From positions 1-6,546 of the forward strand of contig JACOUJ010000052.1 of the NCBI GenBank assembly GCA_016177865.1: 6,546 nucleotides of DNA, given 5' to 3'. Positions 1-6,345 of this stretch are shown piece after piece; within the stretch, counting starts at the first letter, position 1; every line of letters starts with the position of its first letter. The notes under the pieces were generated by a model. That model did not search any database. It worked only from the letters and a program-made list of their open reading frames with translations, and was not told the origin of the DNA. This DNA comes from Candidatus Rokuibacteriota bacterium (GTDB lineage: Bacteria; Methylomirabilota; Methylomirabilia; Rokubacteriales; JACOUJ01). A program made the translations under genes and the position numbers.

Positions 1-13
1 ACGCCCACGCGGT

Positions 14-286
14 TCATCGGCGGGCGAGGATGCGGCGGAGAAATTGCCCGGTGTAGGAGCGGTCGGCCTGGGCCAGGACCTCCTCGGGCCTCCCGGTGGC
101 GACGACGCGCCCGCCCTCGTCCCCGCCCTCCGGGCCCAGGTCGATGATGTGGTCCGCGGTCTTGACGACGTCGAGGTTGTGCTCGATGACCACGACCGTG
201 TTCCCCTGGCCGACGAGCTGGTTCAGCGCTGTGAAATCTCTTCCAGCGATCCGACCATACACGCGATAATCGCCGCGGCCCGCCAC
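14..286 (-). pseudogene. uvrA: uvrA 3'-end remnant (UvrA C-terminal tail only)
   Basis: UvrA is the DNA damage-recognising ATPase of nucleotide excision repair, normally about 940 residues. Only its last ~70 residues are here. The reading VVVIEHNLDVVKTADHIIDL followed by GPEGGDEGG and the tail SYTGQFLRRIL is the typical UvrA C-terminus, including the H-loop histidine of the second ATPase domain (residue 36 of this frame). Walker A, the ABC signature, Walker B and the zinc modules are absent. The frame could start at a GTG two bases after the hsdR stop, but its first ~19 residues do not look like UvrA. Homology begins near ALNQLV (about position 229), so a junction lies around 225-235. The natural UvrA stop appears retained. 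I infer a non-functional remnant left by insertion or recombination at the 3' end of uvrA. Identification of the tail is secure; the history is not. Confidence 0.8.
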
Positions 287-288
287 TC

Positions 289-1239
289 TCAGGGACCGAT
301 CACCCTAGACCGGAAGCGTTCGAACAGCCAGTCCAGGAAGAACTTCGCGAATTCGCGGTCGTCCGTGACGCGCTTGTAGAACTTGAAGTTCGTCTCCACC
401 ATGTCCTGGAGGCGGTCGTTCACCACGAGGTCAAAGGTGAGGCGGGCGTTTTCGGGGGTGTTCGTCCGGACGCTCGCCGTCAGGGACGGGTCCCCCTCGA
501 GCCGCTCCTCCAGCTGCTGGATGAACACCCGGTCCTCCTCGGTGAATTCGGTGCCGAACCGCTCGTTCAGTTCCCGGATGATCTGGGAGAGCGGCTCGAT
601 CTCCTCCACCGGCTGTCCGTGGAGGGGCTTGACCCCGATCGGCTCCACCTCGCCCTGGCCACGGTCGAGCCCGATCTTGCCCGCGTGCCGCGGCTGGATG
701 CGGTAGGACTCCATGTCCACGTTCTGCTGGATCTCCCGCGGCAGCTCGTCCCGGGTGGTCGGCAGGTACCGGCGAAGGAGCCGGGCGAAGACGTAGAACT
801 TCTCCAGGTCGGCGTCCGTGAACGTCAGGATCTGGGACAGGAACGCGTAGAGGCGCACGTAATCGGCCAGCTTCCCTCGGCAGTCCGCCTGCTCCTCCGC
901 CCCGAAGTCCGCGAACCGGTCCACGACAGGCCGGAGGGCGGCGTAGAGCTGGTCCTGAGTGGCCTTGGGGGAGAAGTAGAGCCGGGCGAAGACGTCCACC
1001 TCCGCCTCGGTGTAGATGTGGAAGTCGAGCAGCTGGCGCTGGAGGTCGTAGAGCAGGTTCGGGTCGGTCGCCTCCGAGAGGAGCGTCTTCTCGTAGTAGG
1101 GCTGGAAGGCGTGCCGGATGTCGTCCGCCTCGTTGGCGAAGTCCAGAACCGTCGTCTCCGCCTTGTCCCGGTGGGTCCGGTTCAGCCGTGACAGCGTCTG
1201 GACGGCGTTCACGCCTCCGAGCTTCTTGTCCACGTACAT
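289..1239 (-). CDS. HsdR C-terminal segment, detached by the frameshift
   Basis: This open stretch is the downstream third of hsdR in its correct frame. It starts at the methionine of SMYVDKK and ends at TGA. It holds the last helicase motif (QTLSRLNRTHRD, close to the start) and the helical and C-terminal domains that dock HsdR onto the methyltransferase core. The homologous frame extends upstream of this ATG by eight residues (FDQPFLHS) to position 1263. No Shine-Dalgarno-like purine run precedes the ATG, so independent translation looks unlikely. The good preservation over 316 residues, with no second lesion, implies that the break is recent or artefactual. Confidence 0.6.
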   Translation of the reverse strand: MYVDKKLGGVNAVQTLSRLNRTHRDKAETTVLDFANEADDIRHAFQPYYEKTLLSEATDPNLLYDLQRQLLDFHIYTEAEVDVFARLYFSPKATQDQLYAALRPVVDRFADFGAEEQADCRGKLADYVRLYAFLSQILTFTDADLEKFYVFARLLRRYLPTTRDELPREIQQNVDMESYRIQPRHAGKIGLDRGQGEVEPIGVKPLHGQPVEEIEPLSQIIRELNERFGTEFTEEDRVFIQQLEERLEGDPSLTASVRTNTPENARLTFDLVVNDRLQDMVETNFKFYKRVTDDREFAKFFLDWLFERFRSRVIGP

Positions 1240-1256
1240 GCTGTGGAGGAAGGGCT

Positions 1257-1270
1257 GGTCGAAGGAACTT
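1257..1270 (-). other. hsdR frameshift junction in the KFQTGFDQP motif
   Basis: On the minus strand the sequence reads aagttcc directly followed by ttcgaccagccc. KF is decoded in the upstream frame and FDQP in the downstream frame. Family members have QTG between KF and FDQP, nine bases, but only one base (c) remains, so about 8 nt are missing. A simple +1 shift over that c would rejoin the frames but still lack QTG. There is no homopolymer at the site, which argues against ordinary homopolymer miscalling, though not against assembly error. Confidence 0.75.
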
Positions 1271-3306
1271 CTCCGCCACGACCAGGAAGCGGTACTCGGG
1301 CCGCTCGAAGGTCCCCGCGGTCTGGGCCTCGGGAAAGCCGTTCATATTCGGCTCGGTGTAATCCACCCCGCCATCGCGCACCGTCCCCGAGAACGCCACC
1401 AGGGTTCTGTAGGGATAGCCCTTCTCCTTGAGGTACTGGTCCACGGCGAGCTTGTAGCGCACCGCGTGGAGCCGGGAGCGCGTGACGATCATCGCCTTCG
1501 CCCTGCCCCCGATCCGGTGGGCCACCTGCCCGTGGAAGTGCTCGATCATGATCTCCACTTTCTTCCGGATCGCGTGCTCGTGGAGGTCCACGAACGACCG
1601 GAGGAGGTAGCCCGCCTTGTTCCGGTCGTAGTGGGGGTCCTCGGCCACCTTCTTGAGCAGCCTCCAGTAGACCTTGTAGGTCGCGTAGTTCTCCAGGACG
1701 TCGAGGATGAAGACCTCCTCGATCGCCTGACGCATGCTGTAGAGGCTGAACGCTTCGAACCTGCCGTCAGGCCGCTGGATGCCGAAGAGCTCGAGCGTCT
1801 TGGCCTTGGGGGTCGCCGTGAAGGCGAAGTAGGAGACGTTGGCGAGGCGTCCCCGGGCCTTCATCTCGGCGACGATCTGGTCCTCCAGGTCCTCCCCTTC
1901 CTCGCCCTCTTCCCGCTCCGCCTCCTCCAGGCTCCCGGCCGCCAGCACTTTCTTGAGATGCCGCGCGCCCTCGCCCGACTGCGACGAGTGGGCCTCATCG
2001 ACGACGACCGCGAACTGCTTCTGAGGCAGGCTCCCGATCTCCTGGGCGATCACGGGGAACTTCTGGAGCGTCGTCACGATGATGGTCTTCCCCGATTCCA
2101 GAGCCTCTTTGAGCTGGCGCGAGGTCTTGTCGATGTTCTCCACCACGCCCAGGGTCTGCTCGAAGGCCCGGACCGTGCGCTGGAGCTGGCGGTCCAGGAC
2201 GCGCCGGTCGGTGATGACGACGATCGAGTCAAAGACCCTCCGGTCGTGGGTGTCGTGGAGCACCGAGAGCTGGTGGGCGAGCCAGGCGATGGAGTTGGAC
2301 TTGCCGCTCCCGGCCGAATGCTGGACGAGGTAGCGCTGGCCGGGCCCCTGCTCGCGCGCGTGGGACACGAGCCGTCGCACGGCGTCGAGCTGGTGGTAGC
2401 GGGGGAAGATCAGGCTCCGGCGGCCGGTCTCCCGCCCCGTCTCGTCCTCCTCCTCGACCTCGTGGATGAAGTGCTGGATCAGGTTCAGGACGCTGTCCCG
2501 AGCCCAGATCCGGTCCCACAGGTAGGCCGTCGGATACCCGGACTTCGTCGGAGGCACAGGGGGGTTCCCGGCACCGCCGAACTTCCCCTGGTTGAAGGGG
2601 AGAAAGCGGGTCTTCGGCCCCTCGAGGCGGGTCGTCACGTACACCAGGTCCGGGTCCACAGCGAAGTGGGCCAGGCACCGGCCGAAAGCGAAGAGCGGCT
2701 CCCTCGGGTCCCGGTCGAACCGGTACTGCCGGATCGCATCCTCGACGGTCTGCCCGGTGAGGGGGTTCTTCAGCTCGGCGGTGAAGATCGGGATGCCGTT
2801 GAGGAAGATCGCCAGGTCCAGGCTCTTCTTCTCGTCCTTCTCACTGTAGCGGAGTTGGCGCACCACGCTGAACAGGTTCGCCTGGTAGCGCTTCTGGAGT
2901 TCTTCGTTCAACCCCGAGGACGGCCGGAAGAACGCCAGGGCGAACTTGCACCCGGCATCTTTGATCCCCCGCCGGAGCACGTCCAGCGCCCCCCGTCGCT
3001 CGATCTCCCCGGCCAGGCGCCTGAGGAAGCGCTCCTTCACCTCGGCCCCGTAGTGCTCCTTGAGCCGCTCCCACTCCTTGGGCTGGGTCGCCCAGATGAA
3101 GTCCAGGACGTCCTGCGGGATCAGACAGAGCGCCCGGTCGTAGTCCTCCAGCCGCCCCTTCTGGTAGCCGCCCGGCAGACCCTCCCCATACCCAGCCAGC
3201 GCCTCTACCCAGGTCTCCCCGGGACCCGTCAGGGTGCCCTGCCCGGCCGCCGTCAGGGCCTGCTCGATCGCCTCCTCGAGGCTCCGCTCGGCCACCTTCG
3301 CCATCG

Positions 3307-4245
3307 CTATCTCCGGTTGGCCCGGCCGGCGCGCCAGGGACCGCCGGCAGGCCACCGCTTGTTGAACGGCTTGCCCGCCCCGACAGCAAGGGCCGGAGGC
3401 ATGAGAAAGGCGCGCAGGAGCGTGACCACGTCGCCCAGGGTCTGCCCATCGACCCGCAGCCGCCCTCTCCTGACGAAGGCGTCCCACTGCGCCCGCTTGC
3501 CGTGATCCTCCGAGAACTCGGCGGTCAACGCGAGGGGAGCCGTTCCCGGCAAGGGGGTCCGGCGCCTTACGAAGGTCGCCCCGATCGCCTCTGCCAGGGC
3601 CCGGCCTTCAAACGGGTGCACCCTGGCCAGCGTCCAGACGTCGGCGAAGTCCTTCATGCGGCTGTTCGCGATCCCCAGCGACACCATGATCTGGAACTTC
3701 TCCGCGACGACCGCCTCCCTGGGATAGATCTGCAGCCGGGGTGCGGGAAACGGCAGGATCGTCGGAAAGTCAGCTTCTTCGGGCGCGGGCCTCACCGCGT
3801 CTCCGAAGGCGATGTCCACCTGAACGGGAATCCTGGCCTCGGCCAGGCGGGCAGCGAACCTCAGCCGCACGCCTTCGTATTCGTCCTCCTCCCGGATCCT
3901 CTCACCCCTGATCGTCTCACCGAGGAACTGGAGACCATCGTCCTCGACCGGGACAGCGCAGACAGTCTGGAAGACTTCCTCCACTTGGGCGACCTCGTTC
4001 TCGCCGCGGCCGAGAAGGTCCAGGTCGCGCGTCGGCCGGTACAGGTGACCGGTCCACACCAGGAACAACATGGCACCCTTCAGCAAGAACTGGTCGCGGT
4101 ATCGGGAGACACTCAACCGGTAGAGTAGCCGCTCGACCGCATAGCGGGTCAGGATCAACTGGAAGTCCTCGCCCCGCTCGCGCGCCAGGTTCAGGAGGCG
4201 GTCGCGCACCGACGCCACCACATCCCGGCGCTGCGTCCGGGTCAC
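3307..4245 (-). CDS. abiEii: AbiEii/AbiGii-family nucleotidyltransferase toxin
   Basis: AbiEii is the toxin of the AbiE (type IV-classified) toxin-antitoxin and abortive-infection systems. It is a DNA polymerase beta-like nucleotidyltransferase; related MenT toxins modify tRNA 3' ends. This 312-residue protein shows the fold's signatures in order: LLKGAMLFLVW at 54-64 (KGG-like loop), RPTRDLDLLG at 70-79 with the metal-binding pair D74/D76, VQVDIAFGD around D144, AVVAEKF with K183, and NSRMKDFADVW at 194-204. Catalytic residues look intact, so the toxin is probably active. GTG at 4245 is chosen as start because it overlaps the abiEi stop in GTGA, has GGAGG seven bases upstream, and begins the conserved sequence; the open frame extends much further upstream but only as a shadow of abiEi. 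The RNA target is not deducible here. Confidence 0.9.
   Translation of the reverse strand: MTRTQRRDVVASVRDRLLNLARERGEDFQLILTRYAVERLLYRLSVSRYRDQFLLKGAMLFLVWTGHLYRPTRDLDLLGRGENEVAQVEEVFQTVCAVPVEDDGLQFLGETIRGERIREEDEYEGVRLRFAARLAEARIPVQVDIAFGDAVRPAPEEADFPTILPFPAPRLQIYPREAVVAEKFQIMVSLGIANSRMKDFADVWTLARVHPFEGRALAEAIGATFVRRRTPLPGTAPLALTAEFSEDHGKRAQWDAFVRRGRLRVDGQTLGDVVTLLRAFLMPPALAVGAGKPFNKRWPAGGPWRAGRANRR
3311..3314 (-). promoter_or_regulatory. hsdR ribosome binding site, inside the abiEii 3' end
   Basis: The minus strand reads ccGGAGatagcgATG. GGAG lies six bases before the hsdR ATG, and the abiEii TAG is embedded in the spacer. This placement supports the ATG at 3304 over the open frame that extends 61 codons further upstream, and it suggests hsdR translation is coupled to that of the toxin. 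Confidence 0.65.
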
Positions 4246-4847
4246 GCGAGGGCCTCCAGGTACGGCCGCATGACACGGGTGACGCGGCAGATCCGGGCGA
4301 AGCCCCAGAGCTCGTCCATCCCCCCCCGGTGGGCCCGACGATAGTCCCGAAGCGCCTCCAGCGCCACGTCGAGCCCGATCTTGTTCCGGAACTTGAAGCA
4401 ATCCGCCACCGTCTTCGCCGCGCTGTAGACGTGGACCGTCACGCCCCGGATCCGGTGCTCCTCCACCCCCTCGGCGAGAGCCGGCCCTGAAAGGCGAACA
4501 ATTCGAAGGGCGAGGCTTCCTCCGCCAGGTTTCCAGGCCTTCGGCCCGATGGCCATCCATATCTCGGCGGGGTTCTGGGTCGTGAGCCCGTGAAAGCGAA
4601 GAGCGGAGAGCAGGCAAATCATCCCGTGCGGGACGAGCTTGCAGGCCTCCGCCAGGCTCTGGTGCTCGCCTACGCCCGCCCCCGCAAGCCTGTAGAGTCC
4701 CCGCCCGACCCGCTCGACCTGCCCCCGTCGCATGAGCCGGACGAGATGTTCGCGCGGGATACCGAGGCCATCCAGGTCTCGAGCCCGAAGGACCCCCGCC
4801 CGGCGGATAAGGTCAAGCACTCTTTTGGCATTGGACTTCGCAGGCAT
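4242..4847 (-). CDS. abiEi: AbiEi-family antitoxin / transcriptional autoregulator
   Basis: AbiEi antitoxins neutralise AbiEii and, in studied cases, repress their own operon by binding inverted repeats through an N-terminal winged helix-turn-helix. This 201-residue protein fits: residues ~8-55 (KRVLDLIRRAGVLRARDLDG ... ERVGRGLYRLAG) form the wHTH domain, followed by LLSALRFHGLTTQNP at 79-93. The C-terminal antitoxin domain contains the characteristic SAAKTVADCFKFRNKIG at 142-158 and ALEALRDYR at 162-170. Length is typical. ATG at 4847 has GAGGTG seven bases upstream and lies immediately beside the inverted repeat assigned as operator. The TGA overlaps the abiEii GTG by 4 nt. A run of eight Gs encodes R174-G175-G176 and is a potential slippage site. 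I see no lesion. Confidence 0.88.
   Translation of the reverse strand: MPAKSNAKRVLDLIRRAGVLRARDLDGLGIPREHLVRLMRRGQVERVGRGLYRLAGAGVGEHQSLAEACKLVPHGMICLLSALRFHGLTTQNPAEIWMAIGPKAWKPGGGSLALRIVRLSGPALAEGVEEHRIRGVTVHVYSAAKTVADCFKFRNKIGLDVALEALRDYRRAHRGGMDELWGFARICRVTRVMRPYLEALA
4253..4257 (-). promoter_or_regulatory. abiEii ribosome binding site within abiEi
   Basis: A perfect GGAGG on the minus strand lies seven bases before the GTG start, inside the last codons of abiEi. It decides the unusual GTG start and, with the GTGA stop/start overlap, points to translational coupling of antitoxin and toxin. Confidence 0.7.
4320..4327 (-). repeat. G8 homopolymer tract in abiEi
   Basis: Eight consecutive Gs on the minus strand encode the end of R174 plus G175-G176 of AbiEi. 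It is the longest homopolymer I noticed in the window. Gain of one base, or a -1 ribosomal slip, would move reading into the abiEii frame, which has no stop between here and the toxin start. Loss of one base would change the last 25 residues. The tract could equally be neutral in GC-rich DNA, and it is a place where base-calling errors are likely. Confidence 0.6.
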
Positions 4848-4854
4848 GTTACAA

Positions 4855-4860
4855 CACCTC
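4855..4860 (-). promoter_or_regulatory. abiEi ribosome binding site inside the operator
   Basis: GAGGTG on the minus strand is fully complementary to the 16S rRNA anti-Shine-Dalgarno and sits seven bases before the ATG. It lies within the start-proximal operator arm, so in a transcript reading through from hsdS the arms could pair and hide it. Confidence 0.6.
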
Positions 4861-4865
4861 GGAAC

Positions 4866-4874
4866 ATCGTATCA
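4866..4874 (-). promoter_or_regulatory. Candidate extended -10 element for abiEi-abiEii(-hsdR)
   Basis: The minus strand reads TGaTACGAT, a TGn-extended -10 with four of six matches to TATAAT, lying in the spacer between the operator arms. A weak -35-like TTACAA lies in the distal arm at about 15 bases spacing. Transcription would start roughly 12 bases before the abiEi ATG, leaving a very short leader with the ribosome site near its 5' end. This is motif matching by eye only. Confidence 0.35.
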
Positions 4875-4908
4875 TTCTCCGAGGTTTTGTAACACTCAAA
4901 TTGGACGC

Positions 4909-6306
4909 TCATACCATCTCGTCCCGTACGTCAATCTTCCCCGTCACCGCCGCCGAAATCACCCCCGCCCGATATTCCTTGAGACGTTCGATGCCTTTCC
5001 GGACCCTGGCTATAAGTGCATCTATCTTTCCCGTCTCCACGTCGAGTACTTCTCGGATTGACAACTGTTCCTGGAATGGTGGCAACGGCACCCACACACT
5101 ACGCAAGTGCTTCGGGCCATAGTGCTGAATCCCAACCCCTGTCCGCAGAGTGTTGACCTGATCAAGGAACGCAGCCGAACCAACAAAATACGCAACAAAC
5201 TCCTTCAAGACATTCCCGCCTACAGGACGAAGACGGAAGATGCCCGTGTAAGCGATCGACCCCGCAGCGGCACTGTCCACGAACGACACCTGACCCGTGC
5301 TTGCGCTTCCACTAATGAGTAAGTCCCCCTCTTCTAGCCGGAAATGCCGCCACCGTGATTCAACCTTTTCTGGCGAGAGGAAATTGCAGCCATCCAGCGT
5401 AACCGATCCCTGCGTCAGGTTTCCAATCCGGAGCAGCGGAACGCCATCCTCCAGGAAGTCCGACGCCATGATGCCGGGACCTTCCTGCACGATTACCACG
5501 AAGGGAAGGCGCTTTGCCTCCCAATGCGCTGGGATCTGGCCTAACCATTCTATGCCACCGGAATCTTTCATGGAGGCCGAGGGGTTGAGGCCCTTGGTGA
5601 CGGCGTGGGTGATGAGGGTGGCGCGCTTCTCCTGGAGCAGCTCGATCAGTCGCTCCTTCTTGGCCACCAGCGCATCAATCTTCGCCGTCTCCCGGTCGAG
5701 GAAGGCGGTGATGGCGAGTTGCTCGGGGAGCGGCGGGATTGCAAACAAACCCGTACAAATCGCCTCGCCGCTCAACCCGAAGCGGGTGATACCATTCGCC
5801 GCAACCTGAAACTGATCCCTGGGCCCGATCGCAGCGAATGCACGGGCCAGGAAGGCTCCATGGCAACCGGCCGCCGGACGAACAAGGGCGAGGTGGTAGC
5901 CGCAGAGAACGTCCGGAAGGTCCGAGGTGACGACCGCCGGCACCGCGATGTCTGTCCAGGACTCGGAGTCCTTCGTGATCAGCACATCCCCTGCACGGAG
6001 CGAGAAGCGGCGGGCCTGCTCTGGCGTGGCCGTAGCGGTCATGAAGTCCATATCCGGGCTGATCCGCTCGTGGTAGTACACGTCCACGTAGTTGCAGAGG
6101 CGCACCGACTCCTGTCCCTCTACGGACTTCTTGTCAACATTGCTGAGCTGGACAGAGGCAATGGTCTTCAGCCGCTTCACCTCCCAATGCGCCGGAATCT
6201 CCCCCAGCCACTCAACGCCGGAGGGCTTGTAGGCCGAGTAGCGCTTCCACCGCCCTAGAGTGCCGGCAAAGCCTGCGGTTTGCCGTGGCTCCTGCAAATT
6301 AGCCAT
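4909..6306 (-). CDS. hsdS: Type I restriction-modification specificity subunit S (HsdS)
   Basis: HsdS chooses the DNA target of the methyltransferase/restriction complex, each of two target-recognition domains (TRDs) reading half of a bipartite site. The 465-residue protein has the two-fold layout: SGVEWLGEIPAHWEVKRL at 29-46 opens TRD1 (to ~185, including DVLITKDSESW); PPLPEQLAITAFLDRETAKI at 191-210 leads to a conserved helix (spacer) ending near 238. SGGIEWLGQIPAHWEAKRL at 249-267 opens TRD2 (to ~403); PPFQEQLSIREVLDVETGKI at 409-428 leads to the terminal helix. No lesion is visible. The ATG lacks a clear Shine-Dalgarno sequence and lies 14 bases after the hsdM stop, so translation probably depends on coupling with hsdM. 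The first ~22 residues are poorly conserved in character. TRD-coding DNA looks more AT-rich than its neighbours, as is common for exchanged specificity domains. The target site cannot be read from sequence. Confidence 0.93.
   Translation of the reverse strand: MANLQEPRQTAGFAGTLGRWKRYSAYKPSGVEWLGEIPAHWEVKRLKTIASVQLSNVDKKSVEGQESVRLCNYVDVYYHERISPDMDFMTATATPEQARRFSLRAGDVLITKDSESWTDIAVPAVVTSDLPDVLCGYHLALVRPAAGCHGAFLARAFAAIGPRDQFQVAANGITRFGLSGEAICTGLFAIPPLPEQLAITAFLDRETAKIDALVAKKERLIELLQEKRATLITHAVTKGLNPSASMKDSGGIEWLGQIPAHWEAKRLPFVVIVQEGPGIMASDFLEDGVPLLRIGNLTQGSVTLDGCNFLSPEKVESRWRHFRLEEGDLLISGSASTGQVSFVDSAAAGSIAYTGIFRLRPVGGNVLKEFVAYFVGSAAFLDQVNTLRTGVGIQHYGPKHLRSVWVPLPPFQEQLSIREVLDVETGKIDALIARVRKGIERLKEYRAGVISAAVTGKIDVRDEMV
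5517..5529. repeat. Exact 13-bp repeat between the two hsdS halves, copy 2
   Basis: The sequence cctcccaatgcgc occurs here and at 6180-6192, at the equivalent point (PAHWE) of each HsdS half. A second pair of equivalent stretches, 5018-5046 and 5672-5700, matches at 24 of 29 bases and encodes VETGKIDA/RETAKIDA. Such paired repeats bracket TRDs and could support domain swapping by homologous recombination. They are also expected simply from the internal duplication of HsdS. Confidence 0.6.
6180..6192. repeat. Exact 13-bp repeat between the two hsdS halves, copy 1
   Basis: This is the partner of the copy at 5517-5529. It encodes the AHWE segment at the start of TRD1. Confidence 0.6.
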
Positions 6307-6345
6307 TGGATGGTTGATTTTCAGCCGCTGGATGGTCGATTTTCA
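6307..6345. repeat. 22-bp-period imperfect tandem repeat at the hsdM/hsdS junction
   Basis: Two 17-base copies of tggatggt(t/c)gattttca, at 6307-6323 and 6329-6345, differ at one base and are offset by 22 bp. The hsdM TGA lies in the first plus-strand copy, and the hsdS ATG directly follows it in transcription. Removing one 22-bp unit would make hsdM end at a TAA overlapping the hsdS ATG by eight bases, so the repeat probably arose as a duplication that shortened hsdM and separated the two genes. Confidence 0.65.

Larger units (their letters stand above)
289..3304 (-). pseudogene. hsdR: Type I restriction endonuclease subunit R (HsdR), frameshifted
   Basis: HsdR is the ATP-dependent DNA translocase and nuclease of Type I restriction complexes. 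The first 680 codons are intact. They contain a PD-(D/E)xK-type nuclease (D163, then E177-L-K179), Walker A AGSGKS at 331-336, the motif VVITDRR near 362, DEAH at 436-439 and FTATPK at 495-500. The start is ATG at 3304, two bases after the abiEii stop, with GGAG six bases upstream. After FLVVAEKF the frame is lost: the family continues QTGFDQP, but here FDQPFLHSMYVDKK resumes in another frame. Without the lesion the protein would be about 1007 residues, normal for HsdR. As it stands, translation runs through 277 out-of-frame residues to a stop at 431-433, giving 957 residues without the QTGFDQP motif, QTLSRLNR or the C-terminal helical domain. The product is probably inactive for translocation. 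The lesion could be natural or a sequencing artefact. Confidence 0.9.
4847..4894. promoter_or_regulatory. Inverted-repeat operator of the abiE module
   Basis: Two 17-base arms, tgttacaacacctcgga (plus strand, beginning at the last base of the start codon) and tccgaggttttgtaaca, are inverted copies with a single mismatch and a 14-base spacer. Starts of the arms are 31 bases apart, about three helical turns, so a dimeric or paired protein would bind one face. The position, between the hsdS stop and the abiEi ATG, covering the abiEi ribosome binding site and a -10-like element, matches known negative autoregulation by AbiEi through paired inverted repeats. It is not followed by a T-run, so a terminator is less likely, although an RNA hairpin for hsdM-hsdS transcripts is possible. 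Confidence 0.75.

Noticed and set aside
263..273. Short palindrome gcgataatcgc as a terminator or protein site after hsdR.
   Set aside because: The five-base arms with a one-base centre are too short to support a hairpin terminator and could be chance in GC-rich DNA.
431..1264. The 277 residues read after the hsdR frameshift in the upstream frame, as a possible novel C-terminal domain.
   Set aside because: The same DNA encodes conserved HsdR sequence in the other frame, and the shifted reading is low-complexity R/P/A/G-rich with no family signature.
1257..1270. Programmed ribosomal frameshifting in hsdR.
   Set aside because: There is no slippery heptamer, no rare-codon or stop context, and even a +1 shift would leave QTG of a near-invariant motif missing. 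Deletion or sequence error is simpler.
1118..3505. A 795-codon open frame on the plus strand, antisense to hsdR.
   Set aside because: Its sequence is rich in L, R, V, E and P with no recognisable domain. It mirrors the hsdR codon pattern in GC-rich DNA, whereas the minus strand carries clear HsdR motifs. It is a shadow frame.
4248..4617. A 124-residue N-terminal extension of AbiEii, since its frame is open upstream to 4617.
   Set aside because: It overlaps abiEi throughout, is compositionally biased, and the GTG at 4245 has a strong ribosome site and begins the family's sequence. It is kept only as part of the slippage hypothesis.
4847..4894. The inverted repeat as a rho-independent terminator of hsdM-hsdS.
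   Set aside because: No T-run follows the stem on the minus strand; the next bases are the abiEi start codon. The overlap with a -10-like element and ribosome site fits an operator better.
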